Positions 45,596 through 54,221 of a stretch of 64,000 nucleotides of DNA are shown here, in pieces (position 1 is the first letter of the stretch; every line of letters begins with the position of its first letter). Source of the DNA: Amycolatopsis sp. DSM 110486. Lineage in GTDB: Bacteria > Actinomycetota > Actinomycetes > Mycobacteriales > Pseudonocardiaceae. The notes below the pieces were generated by a model. That model searched no databases and was not told the origin of the DNA. It saw nothing but the letters and a program-made list of their open reading frames with translations. Where the stretch lies: positions 4,541,001-4,605,000 of the forward strand of contig NZ_CP080519.1 in the NCBI RefSeq assembly GCF_019468465.1, written 5' to 3'. The position numbers were made by a program, and so were the translations under genes.

Positions 45596-46735
45596 GTGCG
45601 GGATCTGGTCGAGATCGGGATGGGTCGCACCGCGCGGCGGGCGTATGACCTCGATGACGTGGAGATCGTGCCCTCGCGGCGCACGCGGTCGTCGTCGGTG
45701 GTGTCGACCTCGTGGCAGATCGACGCTTACCGCTTCGACCTGCCGCTGGTCACGCACCCGACCGACGCCATCGTGTCGCCGGGCACGGCCGTCGCGATCG
45801 GCGAGCTGGGCGGCCTGGGCGTGCTCAACGCCGAGGGGCTGTGGGCGCGCCACGCCAACGTCGAGGACGCCATCTTCCGGCTGGTCCGCGCCGCGGAGGA
45901 CACCGAGGACCCCGCGGCCGTCGTCCGCGAGCTGCAGGAGCTGCACGCCGCGCCGGTCCGGCTCGACCTGCTGAGCGAGGCCATCAAGACCGTCCGCGAG
46001 TCGGGCGTCACAGTGGCCGCGCGCGTGAGCCCGCAGCACGCCGCGGAGCTCACGCCCGATCTGCTGGCCGCCGGCGTCGAGATTCTCGTGGTGCAGGGCA
46101 CGATCATCTCCGCCGAACATGTGCAGCGCGACGCGGAACCGCTCAACCTCAAGGAGTTCATCGGCCGCCTCGACGTGCCGGTGATCGCCGGCGGCGTGAG
46201 CGACTACCGCACGGCCATGCACCTCATGCGCACCGGTGCGGCGGGCGTGATCGTCGGCCACGGCTACACCCCGGGTGTCACCAGCACCGACCGCGTGCTC
46301 GGCATCGGCGTCCCCATGGCCACCGCCATCGTCGACGCCGCGGCCGCCCGCCGCGACTACCTCGACGAGACCGGCGGCCGTTACGTCCACGTCCTCGCCG
46401 ACGGCGGCATGACCACCTCGGGTGACATCGCCAAGGCCATCGCCTGCGGCGCCGACGCCGTGATGCTCGGCGCGCCGCTGGCGACCGCCACCGACGCGCC
46501 CGGCCAGGGCCTCTACTGGACCGCCGCCGCGGCGCACCCGTCGCTGCCGCGCTCGCGCGTCGTCGCCGGCCCGGACTCCGACTACGCCGTGGACCTGAAG
46601 ACGCTGCTCTTCGGCCCGTCCTCGGACGCCGAGGGCGTGGTGAACCTCTTCGGCGCCCTCCGTCGCGCGATGGCGAAGACGGGGTACTCGGACCTGAAGG
46701 AGTTCCAGCGGGTCGGGCTGACCGTCCGCCGCTGA
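45596..46735 (+). CDS. GuaB3 family IMP dehydrogenase-related protein
   Basis: A 379-residue TIM-barrel protein of the GuaB3 group. It lacks the CBS insertion. The phosphate-binding GGVSDYRTAM and [17 protein letters not shown] (near 277) are clear. The loop that in GuaB2 carries the catalytic Cys reads GYTPGVTSTDRV here, with no Cys. Its reaction is therefore unsettled; it may be a divergent IMPDH/GMPR or a regulator. The GTG at 45596 follows GAGAAGGGA. Its place between guaB2 and choD is conserved in mycobacteria. Confidence 0.9.
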   Translation: MRDLVEIGMGRTARRAYDLDDVEIVPSRRTRSSSVVSTSWQIDAYRFDLPLVTHPTDAIVSPGTAVAIGELGGLGVLNAEGLWARHANVEDAIFRLVRAAEDTEDPAAVVRELQELHAAPVRLDLLSEAIKTVRESGVTVAARVSPQHAAELTPDLLAAGVEILVVQGTIISAEHVQRDAEPLNLKEFIGRLDVPVIAGGVSDYRTAMHLMRTGAAGVIVGHGYTPGVTSTDRVLGIGVPMATAIVDAAAARRDYLDETGGRYVHVLADGGMTTSGDIAKAIACGADAVMLGAPLATATDAPGQGLYWTAAAAHPSLPRSRVVAGPDSDYAVDLKTLLFGPSSDAEGVVNLFGALRRAMAKTGYSDLKEFQRVGLTVRR

Positions 46736-46748
46736 TCGTTCGCTTGGT

Positions 46749-46781
46749 GAGGCCCCCGCGTCCTGGACGTGGGGGCCTCTT
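46749..46781. terminator. Bidirectional terminator after guaB3
   Basis: GAGGCCCCCGCGT pairs with ACGTGGGGGCCTC (one G-T), followed by TTTC, between the convergent guaB3 and GNAT genes. Confidence 0.9.
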
Positions 46782-46790
46782 TCACGAGTT

Positions 46791-47441
46791 TCAGGACGCG
46801 GCGCGGGACGCCCAGTGCCGGCCTCGGCGCGGGGTTCGCCAGTGCCGTCCGCGCTCGGGGCGCAGGGGTCCGCGCCCGGCCGGCTGGTGCGCGGCGAACC
46901 GGGCCGCCGTGAGTCCCATCAGGACGGGATACCGCACCTCCCCGTGCCGCAGCTCGGTGTCGCGCGGCCGGCCTTCCTCTCGGAAGCCGAGTTCTCCGTG
47001 CAGCGCAAGGGAAGCGAAGTTGGCGCCGTTCACGCTCACCACGCACTCGCGGTAGCCGCGCTGCTCGAACATGACCGTGAGCAGCACGGTGACTGCGTCG
47101 GCGGCGTACCCGCAACGGCGGTGCTGCGGGCCGATCCCGATGCCGTAGCTGAAGCGGCGCGTCGCCGGATCGGCCTGGATCCACATGGACCCGACCACTG
47201 CCCGGCTATGCCGCGCCTCGATGGCGAAGTGGAAGTCGTCGCCTGAATCGCCTGCGCGGCCGCGGTGCGCGGCCCAGTGCCGGTAGCCGCCGAGGCGCAG
47301 GTCGTGACCGCGCGCCGCGTCGCGGTCGAACCCGGCGAGCACGCGGTGGTCGGCGGGGCGGATCTCGCGCAGGCGCACCTTCACGCCGGCCTGGCTCGCC
47401 GCGCCGGCCCGTCTCCGGGCTCGGACCGAATTCACCGTCAT
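46791..47441 (-). CDS. GNAT-family acetyltransferase (RimJ/RimL-like)
   Basis: A 216-residue protein with a GNAT fold. It opens with VRLREIRPADHRVLAGFDRD near residue 22, has the acetyl-CoA loop GIGIGPQHRRCGYAADAV near 103 and VNGANFASLALHGELGF near 138, typical of the RimJ/L-type. The C-terminal 35 residues are Arg-rich and disordered. ATG 47441 is used; a later start near GVKVRLRE would remove a basic leader. The substrate is unknown. It is divergent from choD. Confidence 0.82.
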   Translation of the reverse strand: MTVNSVRARRRAGAASQAGVKVRLREIRPADHRVLAGFDRDAARGHDLRLGGYRHWAAHRGRAGDSGDDFHFAIEARHSRAVVGSMWIQADPATRRFSYGIGIGPQHRRCGYAADAVTVLLTVMFEQRGYRECVVSVNGANFASLALHGELGFREEGRPRDTELRHGEVRYPVLMGLTAARFAAHQPAGRGPLRPERGRHWRTPRRGRHWASRAAS

Positions 47442-47550
47442 CGGCGGGCATCGTATCGGTTGGCCGAGCTCAGCTTCCGCGGTTCGGCGATGTAACCGGC
47501 GAGTAACTTACCTCTGGTCAGAAGGACATCCCCGGGTTACGCTCGGACCT

Positions 47551-49257
47551 GTGACTGCCAGTAACACCACCACAGCGCAGGGCGGGCCCGACTACGACGT
47601 CGTCGTGGTGGGGTCCGGGTTCGGGGGCAGCGTGGCGGCGCTGCGGCTCACCGAGAAGGGCTACCGCGTCGCCGTGGTGGAGGCGGGGCGGCGGTTCGCG
47701 GACGACGAGTTCGCGAAGACGTCGTGGGACCTCAAGCGGTACCTGTGGGCGCCGCAGCTCGGCTGTTACGGGATCCAGCGCATCCACATGCTCAACGACG
47801 TGATGGTGCTGGCCGGCGCGGGCGTCGGCGGTGGGTCGCTGGTGTACGCGAACACATTGTACCGCCCGTTGAAGCCGTTCTACGCCGACCGCCAGTGGGC
47901 CCACATCACCGACTGGGAGGCGGAGCTCGCGCCGCACTACGACCAGGCGAGCCGGATGCTCGGGGTGGTCACGAACCCGACGCTGACACCGTCCGACGTG
48001 GTGATGCGCGACGTCGCGAAGGACATGGGCGTGGGCGATTCGTTCCACCCGACGCCGGTGGGGGTGTACTTCGGCAAGCCCGGCGAGACCGTGCGCGACC
48101 CGTTCTTCGGCGGCGCCGGGCCCGACCGCGTCGGCTGCACCGAGTGCGGCGCCTGCATGACGGGTTGCCGCGTCGGGGCGAAGAACACGCTGGTCAAGAA
48201 CTACCTGTACCTAGCAGAGCAGGACGGGGCGAAGGTCATCCCGCTGACCACTGTCGCGTCGGTCGAGCCGGTGGGCGACGGGTACCGCGTGACGCTGCAG
48301 AAGACCGGCACGCGCTCGAAGCGCTTCCGCACCACCGTGACCGCGGGCCAGGTCGTGTTCGCCGCGGGCACGTGGGGGACGCAGAACCTGTTGCACCGCA
48401 TGAAGGACACGGGCGCGCTGCCGAAGCTGTCGCGGCGGCTCGGCGAGCTGACGCGCACGAACTCCGAGGCGATCATCGGCGCCGCGCGCACCGCGGTGGA
48501 CTCCGCGCGCGACTTCAGCCGCGGCGTCGCGATCACGTCGTCGATCCACCCCGACGAGAACACCCACATCGAGCCCGTGCGCTACGGCAAGGGCAGCAAC
48601 GCGATGAGCCTGCTGCAGACCGTCTCCACGGACGGCGCTTCGCCGGTGCCGCGCTGGCGCCAGGCGCTGACGTTCCTGGTCAAGCACCCGCTGCAGTCCG
48701 CGAAGCTGCTCAACGGCTACCGCTGGAGCGAGCGCACGGTGATCCTGCTGGTGATGCAGAGCCTCGACAACTCCATCACCACGTACACGCGGCCCGGGCT
48801 CTTCGGGCGGCGCAAGTACACGTCGAAGCAGGGTCACGGCGAGCCCAACCCGAGCTTCATCCCGGCCGGGCACGAGGCCAACGTCCGCACGGCCGAGCGC
48901 ATCGGCGGGATGCCGGGCGGCACGTGGGGCGAGATCTTCGACATCCCGCTCACGGCCCACTTCATCGGCGGCGTGCCGATCGGGGACAGCGCGGAATCCG
49001 GTGTGATCGACCCGTACCACCGGGTCTACGGCTACCCGGGACTGTCCGTTGTGGACGGTTCGGCGATCACGGCGAACCTGGGCGTGAACCCGTCGCTGAC
49101 GATCACGGCGCAGGCGGAGCGAGCGTTTGCGTTCTGGCCCAACAAGGGTGAGGCGGATCAGCGTCCGGGGCAGGACGCGGCGTACGCGCGGCTGGACGCG
49201 GTGGCGCCGAAGAATCCCGCTGTTCCCTCCGACGCCCCTGCCGCACTCCGTCGATAG
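47551..49257 (+). CDS. choD: GMC-type oxidoreductase, ChoD-like
   Basis: A 568-residue FAD oxidoreductase of the cholesterol oxidase family. The ADP-binding motif is VVVVGSGFGGSVAALRL near residue 17, GAGVGGGSLVYAN near 90 binds flavin, and the C-terminal GLSVVDGSAITANLGVNPS near 495 is the GMC signature. A four-cysteine motif, GCTECGACMTGC (near 196), resembles a ferredoxin-type iron-sulfur ligand set. It corresponds to M. tuberculosis choD next to guaB3, whose sterol-oxidase activity is debated. There is no signal peptide. The GTG at 47551 gives the full N-terminus. Confidence 0.88.
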   Translation: MTASNTTTAQGGPDYDVVVVGSGFGGSVAALRLTEKGYRVAVVEAGRRFADDEFAKTSWDLKRYLWAPQLGCYGIQRIHMLNDVMVLAGAGVGGGSLVYANTLYRPLKPFYADRQWAHITDWEAELAPHYDQASRMLGVVTNPTLTPSDVVMRDVAKDMGVGDSFHPTPVGVYFGKPGETVRDPFFGGAGPDRVGCTECGACMTGCRVGAKNTLVKNYLYLAEQDGAKVIPLTTVASVEPVGDGYRVTLQKTGTRSKRFRTTVTAGQVVFAAGTWGTQNLLHRMKDTGALPKLSRRLGELTRTNSEAIIGAARTAVDSARDFSRGVAITSSIHPDENTHIEPVRYGKGSNAMSLLQTVSTDGASPVPRWRQALTFLVKHPLQSAKLLNGYRWSERTVILLVMQSLDNSITTYTRPGLFGRRKYTSKQGHGEPNPSFIPAGHEANVRTAERIGGMPGGTWGEIFDIPLTAHFIGGVPIGDSAESGVIDPYHRVYGYPGLSVVDGSAITANLGVNPSLTITAQAERAFAFWPNKGEADQRPGQDAAYARLDAVAPKNPAVPSDAPAALRR

Positions 49258-49273
49258 CTCCTACGATCACCGG

Positions 49274-49966
49274 GTGACGACAACGGCGTTGACCCGCGTG
49301 CAGGAACTGCAGGACGAGTGGGCCCTGGTCATCGGCTCCCTCGACGAGACCGCAGTGCGCGCGCCGAGCGCGTTGCCCGGCTGGACCCGCGCGCACCTGC
49401 TCACTCACGTCGCCCGCAACGCCGATGCCGTCGGCAACCTCCTGACGTGGGCGTCCACCGGCGTCGAGCGCCCCATGTACGGCCCCGGCACCGCCCGCGA
49501 CGACGACATCGCCGCCGGCGCTGCCCGCGGCTCGGCCGAGATCCTCGCCGACGTCATCGCGTCGGGGGAGCGGCTCGTGGACCTGGCTTCGTCGCTGCCG
49601 GACCAGGCGTGGACCGCGCCCGTCCGCGGCCGCGGCGGCCAGCCCATGACCGGCGCCGACGCCCTGACGCTGCGCCTCGCCGAGACCACCATCCACCTCG
49701 TCGACCTCGACGCCGGCCACGACTTCACCAGCGCGTGTTCCCTGCTGGGCGGCTACGTCGACGACGTCGTGGCCAACATGATCCGCATGTACCTCGGCGA
49801 CCTGCCCCCGATCCGCCTCACCGACGGCACTCACACGTGGACCATGGCCGACGGCTCGGCCGGCCTCGTCACGGGCACCCCCGGCGACCTCCTGGCGTGG
49901 CTCTCGGGCCGCGGCCCCGGCGACGCGTTGGCGGGCCCCGTGCCGGAGTTCAAGTCCCTGGTGTGA
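49274..49966 (+). CDS. Mycothiol-dependent maleylpyruvate isomerase family protein
   Basis: A 230-residue DinB-like four-helix protein. The N-terminal helix ends with the metal/thiol region LPGWTRAHLLTHVARNADA near residue 38. A second conserved segment, ETTIHLVDLDAGHD near 140, supplies another His. The C-terminal strand region ends PVPEFKSLV. These are hallmarks of the actinobacterial mycothiol-dependent maleylpyruvate isomerase superfamily. The precise substrate is unknown, and no gentisate genes are near. The GTG at 49274 starts 17 bp after choD. Confidence 0.85.
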   Translation: MTTTALTRVQELQDEWALVIGSLDETAVRAPSALPGWTRAHLLTHVARNADAVGNLLTWASTGVERPMYGPGTARDDDIAAGAARGSAEILADVIASGERLVDLASSLPDQAWTAPVRGRGGQPMTGADALTLRLAETTIHLVDLDAGHDFTSACSLLGGYVDDVVANMIRMYLGDLPPIRLTDGTHTWTMADGSAGLVTGTPGDLLAWLSGRGPGDALAGPVPEFKSLV

Positions 49967-50021
49967 CGCGGTTTTCCCGTTGTGCTTGGCTTTGCCTCGG
50001 TACTGGGGAAGGGACGGCTTC

Positions 50022-50576
50022 GTGCGCTGGTCTTCGGTTGCGGCTGTGCTGGCCGTGGTGGTGGTTTCGGGGTGCTCGGCGAGTCCGCCGCCCGCGCCCG
50101 TCCCTCCGCCGGCCTCGTCCTCCCCGGCGGACTCCGAGGCCTACCACTGGGTGGGAGAGTTCTGTAGCGGCCCTTCGGCGGCGCTGCTGTCGCTGAAGAA
50201 CACCGGCTACGGCGCCATCCCGTACGACGCGATGGCCGACGCCACCGTCGCCGAGCGCCAGAAGGCCCAGCAGGACGCCGAGCTGAACCTCGCGCTCCTC
50301 GACGACGTCGTGAAATCCAACGCGGCCCACGTCGCCGGTGCCTCGCCGAGCCCCGCGCGTGACCGCCTGACCGCCGTTTACACCCAGCTGAAGGCCGACC
50401 TCACCCGCATCGAGCACCACGTCACGGGCCTCGTGCCGACGGCAGCCGCCACCTTCGGCCCCCAGCTCGCAGCCGACGCCGGCCAGGTCCACACCTCCTT
50501 CGAAGCCGCGCGCCACGTTTTCGCCGCCGAGCCGGCCACGGCCCGGTTCATGCGCGACTTCCGCGTCTGCTCGTAG
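50022..50576 (+). CDS. Putative lipoprotein (twin 1)
   Basis: A 184-residue exported protein with a lipoprotein signal peptide: basic MRW, a hydrophobic core and the lipobox VVVSGCSA (Cys near residue 18). A Pro/Ser linker follows, then a helical domain. It contains a Cys in GEFCSGPS and ends FRVCS, so a disulphide could link the domain ends. The GTG at 50022 follows GGGGAAGGGA. The next gene is a clear paralogue with the same organisation. No function is known. Confidence 0.75.
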   Translation: MRWSSVAAVLAVVVVSGCSASPPPAPVPPPASSSPADSEAYHWVGEFCSGPSAALLSLKNTGYGAIPYDAMADATVAERQKAQQDAELNLALLDDVVKSNAAHVAGASPSPARDRLTAVYTQLKADLTRIEHHVTGLVPTAAATFGPQLAADAGQVHTSFEAARHVFAAEPATARFMRDFRVCS

Positions 50577-50589
50577 AAAGGCCCTGCTC

Positions 50590-51150
50590 ATGCGGTGGTT
50601 TCCGGTGGTGGCTGTCGTGGCGGCCTGCGGACTTTCCGGCTGCGCGGCGAGCCCGCCGCCCGCTCCCGCGCCGACCAAGTCTTCGGCCCCGATGTCGCTG
50701 ACCGACACCCTGGCCTGGCACTGGGCGGGCGCGTTCTGCAGCACACCCAGGGAGGTCCTGACCGAGATCGGGAACCTGGGCGCCCACGCCGCGGACGACC
50801 AGACCGCCGGAACCAGCACTCCGGCGCACCGCAAGCAGTTCCAGCAGGAAGCCGTGCAGGACACCACCACCCTCGCCGGGCTCGTGCACGACAACGCGGT
50901 CCAGGTCGCGGAAACCCCACCGAGCGCCACGCGCGACCGGATCAACGCCGTCTACCAGCGCCTCGAAGCCGACCTTGGCCAGCTCCGCCGGCGCGCGGAC
51001 CAGTTGCCGACCTCCGACGCGGCGACCTTCGGCGACGCCGTCGTGGCGATCACCGACGACGTGCACGCCGCCATGGAGCGGGCCAGGAAACTCGTCGCCG
51101 CCGACGCCGTCGTGGGGCACTACCTGCGGGGCTACTCACCCTGCTCGTAG
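50590..51150 (+). CDS. Putative lipoprotein (twin 2, paralogue of the preceding gene)
   Basis: A 186-residue protein with a lipobox CGLSGCAA (Cys near 18). The shared outline with twin 1 is W-HW-GAFCS, a helical middle with SATRDRINAVYQRLEADL, and a terminal SPCS. The gap between the twins is 13 bp, consistent with a tandem duplication. The helical core diverges, so they may bind different partners. It is likely anchored in the cytoplasmic membrane by the lipidated Cys. Confidence 0.75.
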   Translation: MRWFPVVAVVAACGLSGCAASPPPAPAPTKSSAPMSLTDTLAWHWAGAFCSTPREVLTEIGNLGAHAADDQTAGTSTPAHRKQFQQEAVQDTTTLAGLVHDNAVQVAETPPSATRDRINAVYQRLEADLGQLRRRADQLPTSDAATFGDAVVAITDDVHAAMERARKLVAADAVVGHYLRGYSPCS

Positions 51151-51205
51151 CACTCACTCGGGCGACCCGATGAACCACTCCGCTGTCCGGAACGTCTGAT
51201 CAAAC

Positions 51206-52663
51206 ATGACTGTCGGGAGAAGGACGTTGCTGCGGGCCGCCGGGCTCGCCACCCTCGGTGCGGTGGCCGCCGCGTGTGCGCCGAACTCCGCGCCGCCCGG
51301 GCAACCGCCGGTGAGGACAACGCCGACGACAACAGCACCGCCGCCGTCGACGAAGCCGTCCGGGCCGCCCGACTGGAACGCGTTGAGGAGCAAGCTCAGC
51401 GGCGACCTCGTGCTGCCTGCCGACAGCGGCTTCGGCACCGCCAAGCGCGGCTACAACCCGCTGTTCGACGGCCACACCCCGGCCGCCGTGGCGAAAGTGC
51501 AAAAGCCCGAAGACGTGCAGGCCTGCTTCGGCGCGGCGGCGGGAAGGCTGCCGATCGCCGCGCGCAGCGGGGGCCACAGCTACGCCGGCTACTCGGTGCC
51601 CGATGGTGGCCTGATCGTCGACGTCAGCAGCATGTCGAGCGTCCAGGTCCAGGGCGACCAGGTCGTGATCGGCGCCGGCGCGCGGCTGGGTGACGTCTAC
51701 GCGGCGCTCGCCAAGGACGGCCGATGCCTGCCCGCCGGCTCGTGCCCGACGGTCGGCATCGCCGGGCTCACGCTCGGCGGCGGCATCGGTGTGGTGGCGC
51801 GCAAGTACGGCCTCACCTGCGACCACCTCGTTTCCGCCCAGGTCGTGACGCCCGACGGCAAACTGCGCACGGCCAGCGCCGACTCCGAGCCCGACCTGTT
51901 CTGGGCCCTGCGCGGCGGAGGAGGCGGCAACTTCGGCATCGTCACGTCGTTCACCTTCAGCACCGACCCCGCGCCCGGGATCACGGTGTTCTCGCTGCAC
52001 TTCCCGGGCGGCTCGGCGGGCGACGTGCTCGACGCGTGGCAGCAGTGGCTGCCGACGACCCCGCCCGAACTCTGGTCGAACCTCGTCGTGTCGGGCGGCT
52101 CGCCGGTGGCGTGCCGCGTCGGCGGCGCGTTCGTCGGCGGCACGAGCGAGCTCACCACGTTGCTGGGCAAGCTCAACGCGTCGCCGTCCAGCCGCACGAT
52201 GAAGAGCCTCAGCTACGGCGGCGCCATGAACTACTTCTCCGGCAGCTCAGCGCGCCAGACGTTCGTGGCCTCGTCGCGGATCATCAACGACCCCATCCAA
52301 GGCGCGAAGGTCAGCGACCTCGCCGCCGGACACAAGGGCATGGACCTGCTCATCGACGGCCTCGGCGGCGCGGTCGCCGACGTCGCCCCCGCCGACACCG
52401 CGTTCCCGCACCGCAAGGCGCTGGCCAGCATCCAGGTCTACGCGCCCGCCACCACGAGCAACCACACCAGCGTCGCCAAGTCCGTGTCCACTGTGGTCAG
52501 CGGCCTCGCCGACGCGGGCGCCGGCGGCGGCTACGTCAACTACCTCGACCCGGCCATGCCCGACTGGAAAACCGCCTACTACGGCGACAACGCCGCCCGG
52601 CTCGACCAGGTCGCCAAGACCTACGACCCGGACGGCGTGCTCAAGTTCGCGCAGTCCGCGTAA
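51206..52663 (+). CDS. Secreted FAD-dependent oxidoreductase (BBE-like)
   Basis: A 485-residue protein with a signal sequence (GRRTLLRAAG, Tat-like, plus a lipobox-like VAAACAP). The FAD_binding_4 domain has RSGGHSYAGYS near residue 113, where the His is the usual 8-alpha flavin link, and AGSCPTVGIAGLTLGGGIG near 180 with the Cys that could give a second, 6-S-cysteinyl bond. A C-terminal BBE segment, YVNYLDPAMPDW, lies near 447. Such enzymes oxidise sugars or phenolic alcohols. The substrate is unknown. Confidence 0.88.
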   Translation: MTVGRRTLLRAAGLATLGAVAAACAPNSAPPGQPPVRTTPTTTAPPPSTKPSGPPDWNALRSKLSGDLVLPADSGFGTAKRGYNPLFDGHTPAAVAKVQKPEDVQACFGAAAGRLPIAARSGGHSYAGYSVPDGGLIVDVSSMSSVQVQGDQVVIGAGARLGDVYAALAKDGRCLPAGSCPTVGIAGLTLGGGIGVVARKYGLTCDHLVSAQVVTPDGKLRTASADSEPDLFWALRGGGGGNFGIVTSFTFSTDPAPGITVFSLHFPGGSAGDVLDAWQQWLPTTPPELWSNLVVSGGSPVACRVGGAFVGGTSELTTLLGKLNASPSSRTMKSLSYGGAMNYFSGSSARQTFVASSRIINDPIQGAKVSDLAAGHKGMDLLIDGLGGAVADVAPADTAFPHRKALASIQVYAPATTSNHTSVAKSVSTVVSGLADAGAGGGYVNYLDPAMPDWKTAYYGDNAARLDQVAKTYDPDGVLKFAQSA

Positions 52664-52702
52664 AGCTCGTGGATGCCGGCGCGAGACCGGCACCCACGAG
52701 TC

Positions 52703-54148
52703 CTACAGATCCACCCCGGTGAACACCGTCACGCGCTCCTCGGTGAGGTCGTTCATCGCCGCCAGCACGCCCTCGCGCCCGGAGCCCGAGCCCTTCACAC
52801 CGCCGTACGGCATCTGGTCGGCGCGATACGACGGCACGTCACCGATGATCACGCCGCCCACCTCCAGCTCGGCCGACGCGTGGAACGCCAGCTGCACGTC
52901 GGACGTGAACACGCCGGTTTGCAGCCCGTACGCGGAGTCGTTGACCGCCGCGAAGGCCTCGTCCACACCGTCCACAACGGACACAGCCAGCACCGGGCCG
53001 AAGACCTCCTCCGACCACACGCGCGCGTCCGGTGGCACGTCCGTGAGCAGCGTCGGTGCGACCTGGGTGCCCTCGCGCGTGCCGCCCGTGAGCAGCTTCG
53101 CGCCCGCAGCCACGGCTTCCTCGACCCACGCGATGATCCGCTCGGCCGCGGCCTCGTCGACGACCGGGCCGACGTCGGTGTTGCGGTCGTAGGGATCACC
53201 CGTCTGCTGCGCCTCCACGGCCTCCACCAGCGCGGGCACGAACTCCTCGGCCACCGCCGCGTCGACGATCACGCGCTGCACCGAGATGCACGACTGCCCG
53301 GCCTGGTAGTTGCCGAATGTCGCGATGCGCTGCGCCGCGCCCTCGGGGTCGGGCCAGTCGCGCAGGACCACGGCCGCGGCGTTGCCGCCGAGCTCCAGCA
53401 CCACGTGCTTGCGCGGCGCCGCGTCGGCGATCGACCAGCCGACGGGGCCGGAGCCGGTGAACGACACCACGGGCAGCCGAGGGTCGGCCACCAGCGCCTG
53501 GGTCTCCGCGTTTCCCAGCGGCAGCACGGAAAACGCGCCGGGCGGCAGGTCCGTCTCAGCCAGGATCTCGCCGAGGATCAGCGCCGACAGCGGTGTGCGC
53601 GGCGCCGGCTTCACGATGATCGGCGCGCCGACCGCCAACGCCGGCGCGACCTTGTGCGCCACCAGGTTCAGCGGGAAGTTGAACGGCGAGATCCCCAGCA
53701 CGGGCCCACGCGGCACTCGCCGCGTGAGAGCCAGCCGCGCGTCGCCCGACGGGTCGGCGTCGAGCCGCTGCACGTCACCGCTGAACCGCCGCGCCTCCTC
53801 GGAAGCGATGCGGAACACCGAAACCGCGCGGCTCACCTCGGCTTCCGCCCACTTGAGCGGCTTGCCGTTCTCCGCGGTGATCACCTCGGCGATCTCCTCG
53901 GCCCGCATCCGCAACCCGCGCGACACATGCTCCAGCGCCGCCGCGCGCTCGTGCGCGGGGGAGCGGCGGAACTCCCGCGCGACGCCCGCGGCGGCCGCCA
54001 CGGCGCGCTCCACCTGCTCCGCGCCGGGCACCGCCACGGTCGCCACTTCGCTGCCGTCGACCGGGTGCCGCACGACGAGGGTCCCGGCCCCCTGCTCCGC
54101 CCGGCCGGCGACCCACGCGGGCCGCGGCTCCGGGGTGATCATGTCCAT
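52703..54148 (-). CDS. Aldehyde dehydrogenase family protein
   Basis: A 481-residue NAD(P)-dependent aldehyde dehydrogenase. It has FPLNLVAHKVAPALAVGAP near residue 150, VSFTGSGPVGW near 225, the catalytic Glu in LELGGNAAAV near 248, the catalytic Cys in YQAGQSCISVQR near 283, and EEVFGPVLAV near 380. It resembles the lactaldehyde/succinate-semialdehyde group. Candidate starts are TTG 54157, ATG 54148 and ATG 54142. A perfect palindrome overlaps the start region. The ADH gene upstream on the same strand could supply the aldehyde. Confidence 0.9.
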   Translation of the reverse strand: MDMITPEPRPAWVAGRAEQGAGTLVVRHPVDGSEVATVAVPGAEQVERAVAAAAGVAREFRRSPAHERAAALEHVSRGLRMRAEEIAEVITAENGKPLKWAEAEVSRAVSVFRIASEEARRFSGDVQRLDADPSGDARLALTRRVPRGPVLGISPFNFPLNLVAHKVAPALAVGAPIIVKPAPRTPLSALILGEILAETDLPPGAFSVLPLGNAETQALVADPRLPVVSFTGSGPVGWSIADAAPRKHVVLELGGNAAAVVLRDWPDPEGAAQRIATFGNYQAGQSCISVQRVIVDAAVAEEFVPALVEAVEAQQTGDPYDRNTDVGPVVDEAAAERIIAWVEEAVAAGAKLLTGGTREGTQVAPTLLTDVPPDARVWSEEVFGPVLAVSVVDGVDEAFAAVNDSAYGLQTGVFTSDVQLAFHASAELEVGGVIIGDVPSYRADQMPYGGVKGSGSGREGVLAAMNDLTEERVTVFTGVDL

Positions 54149-54149
54149 G

Positions 54150-54163
54150 CATACCAAGGTATG
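54150..54163. promoter_or_regulatory. CATACC-AA-GGTATG palindrome at the ALDH start
   Basis: A perfect 14-bp palindrome ending one base before the likely ALDH start. Its position suggests a repressor site or an MerR-type spacer element. Confidence 0.5.
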
Positions 54164-54221
54164 GGGGCGCGGTGCGTGCCGTGTGAACCCCCACCCTTAC
54201 GGGGCTCACACGGCGCGTCGG

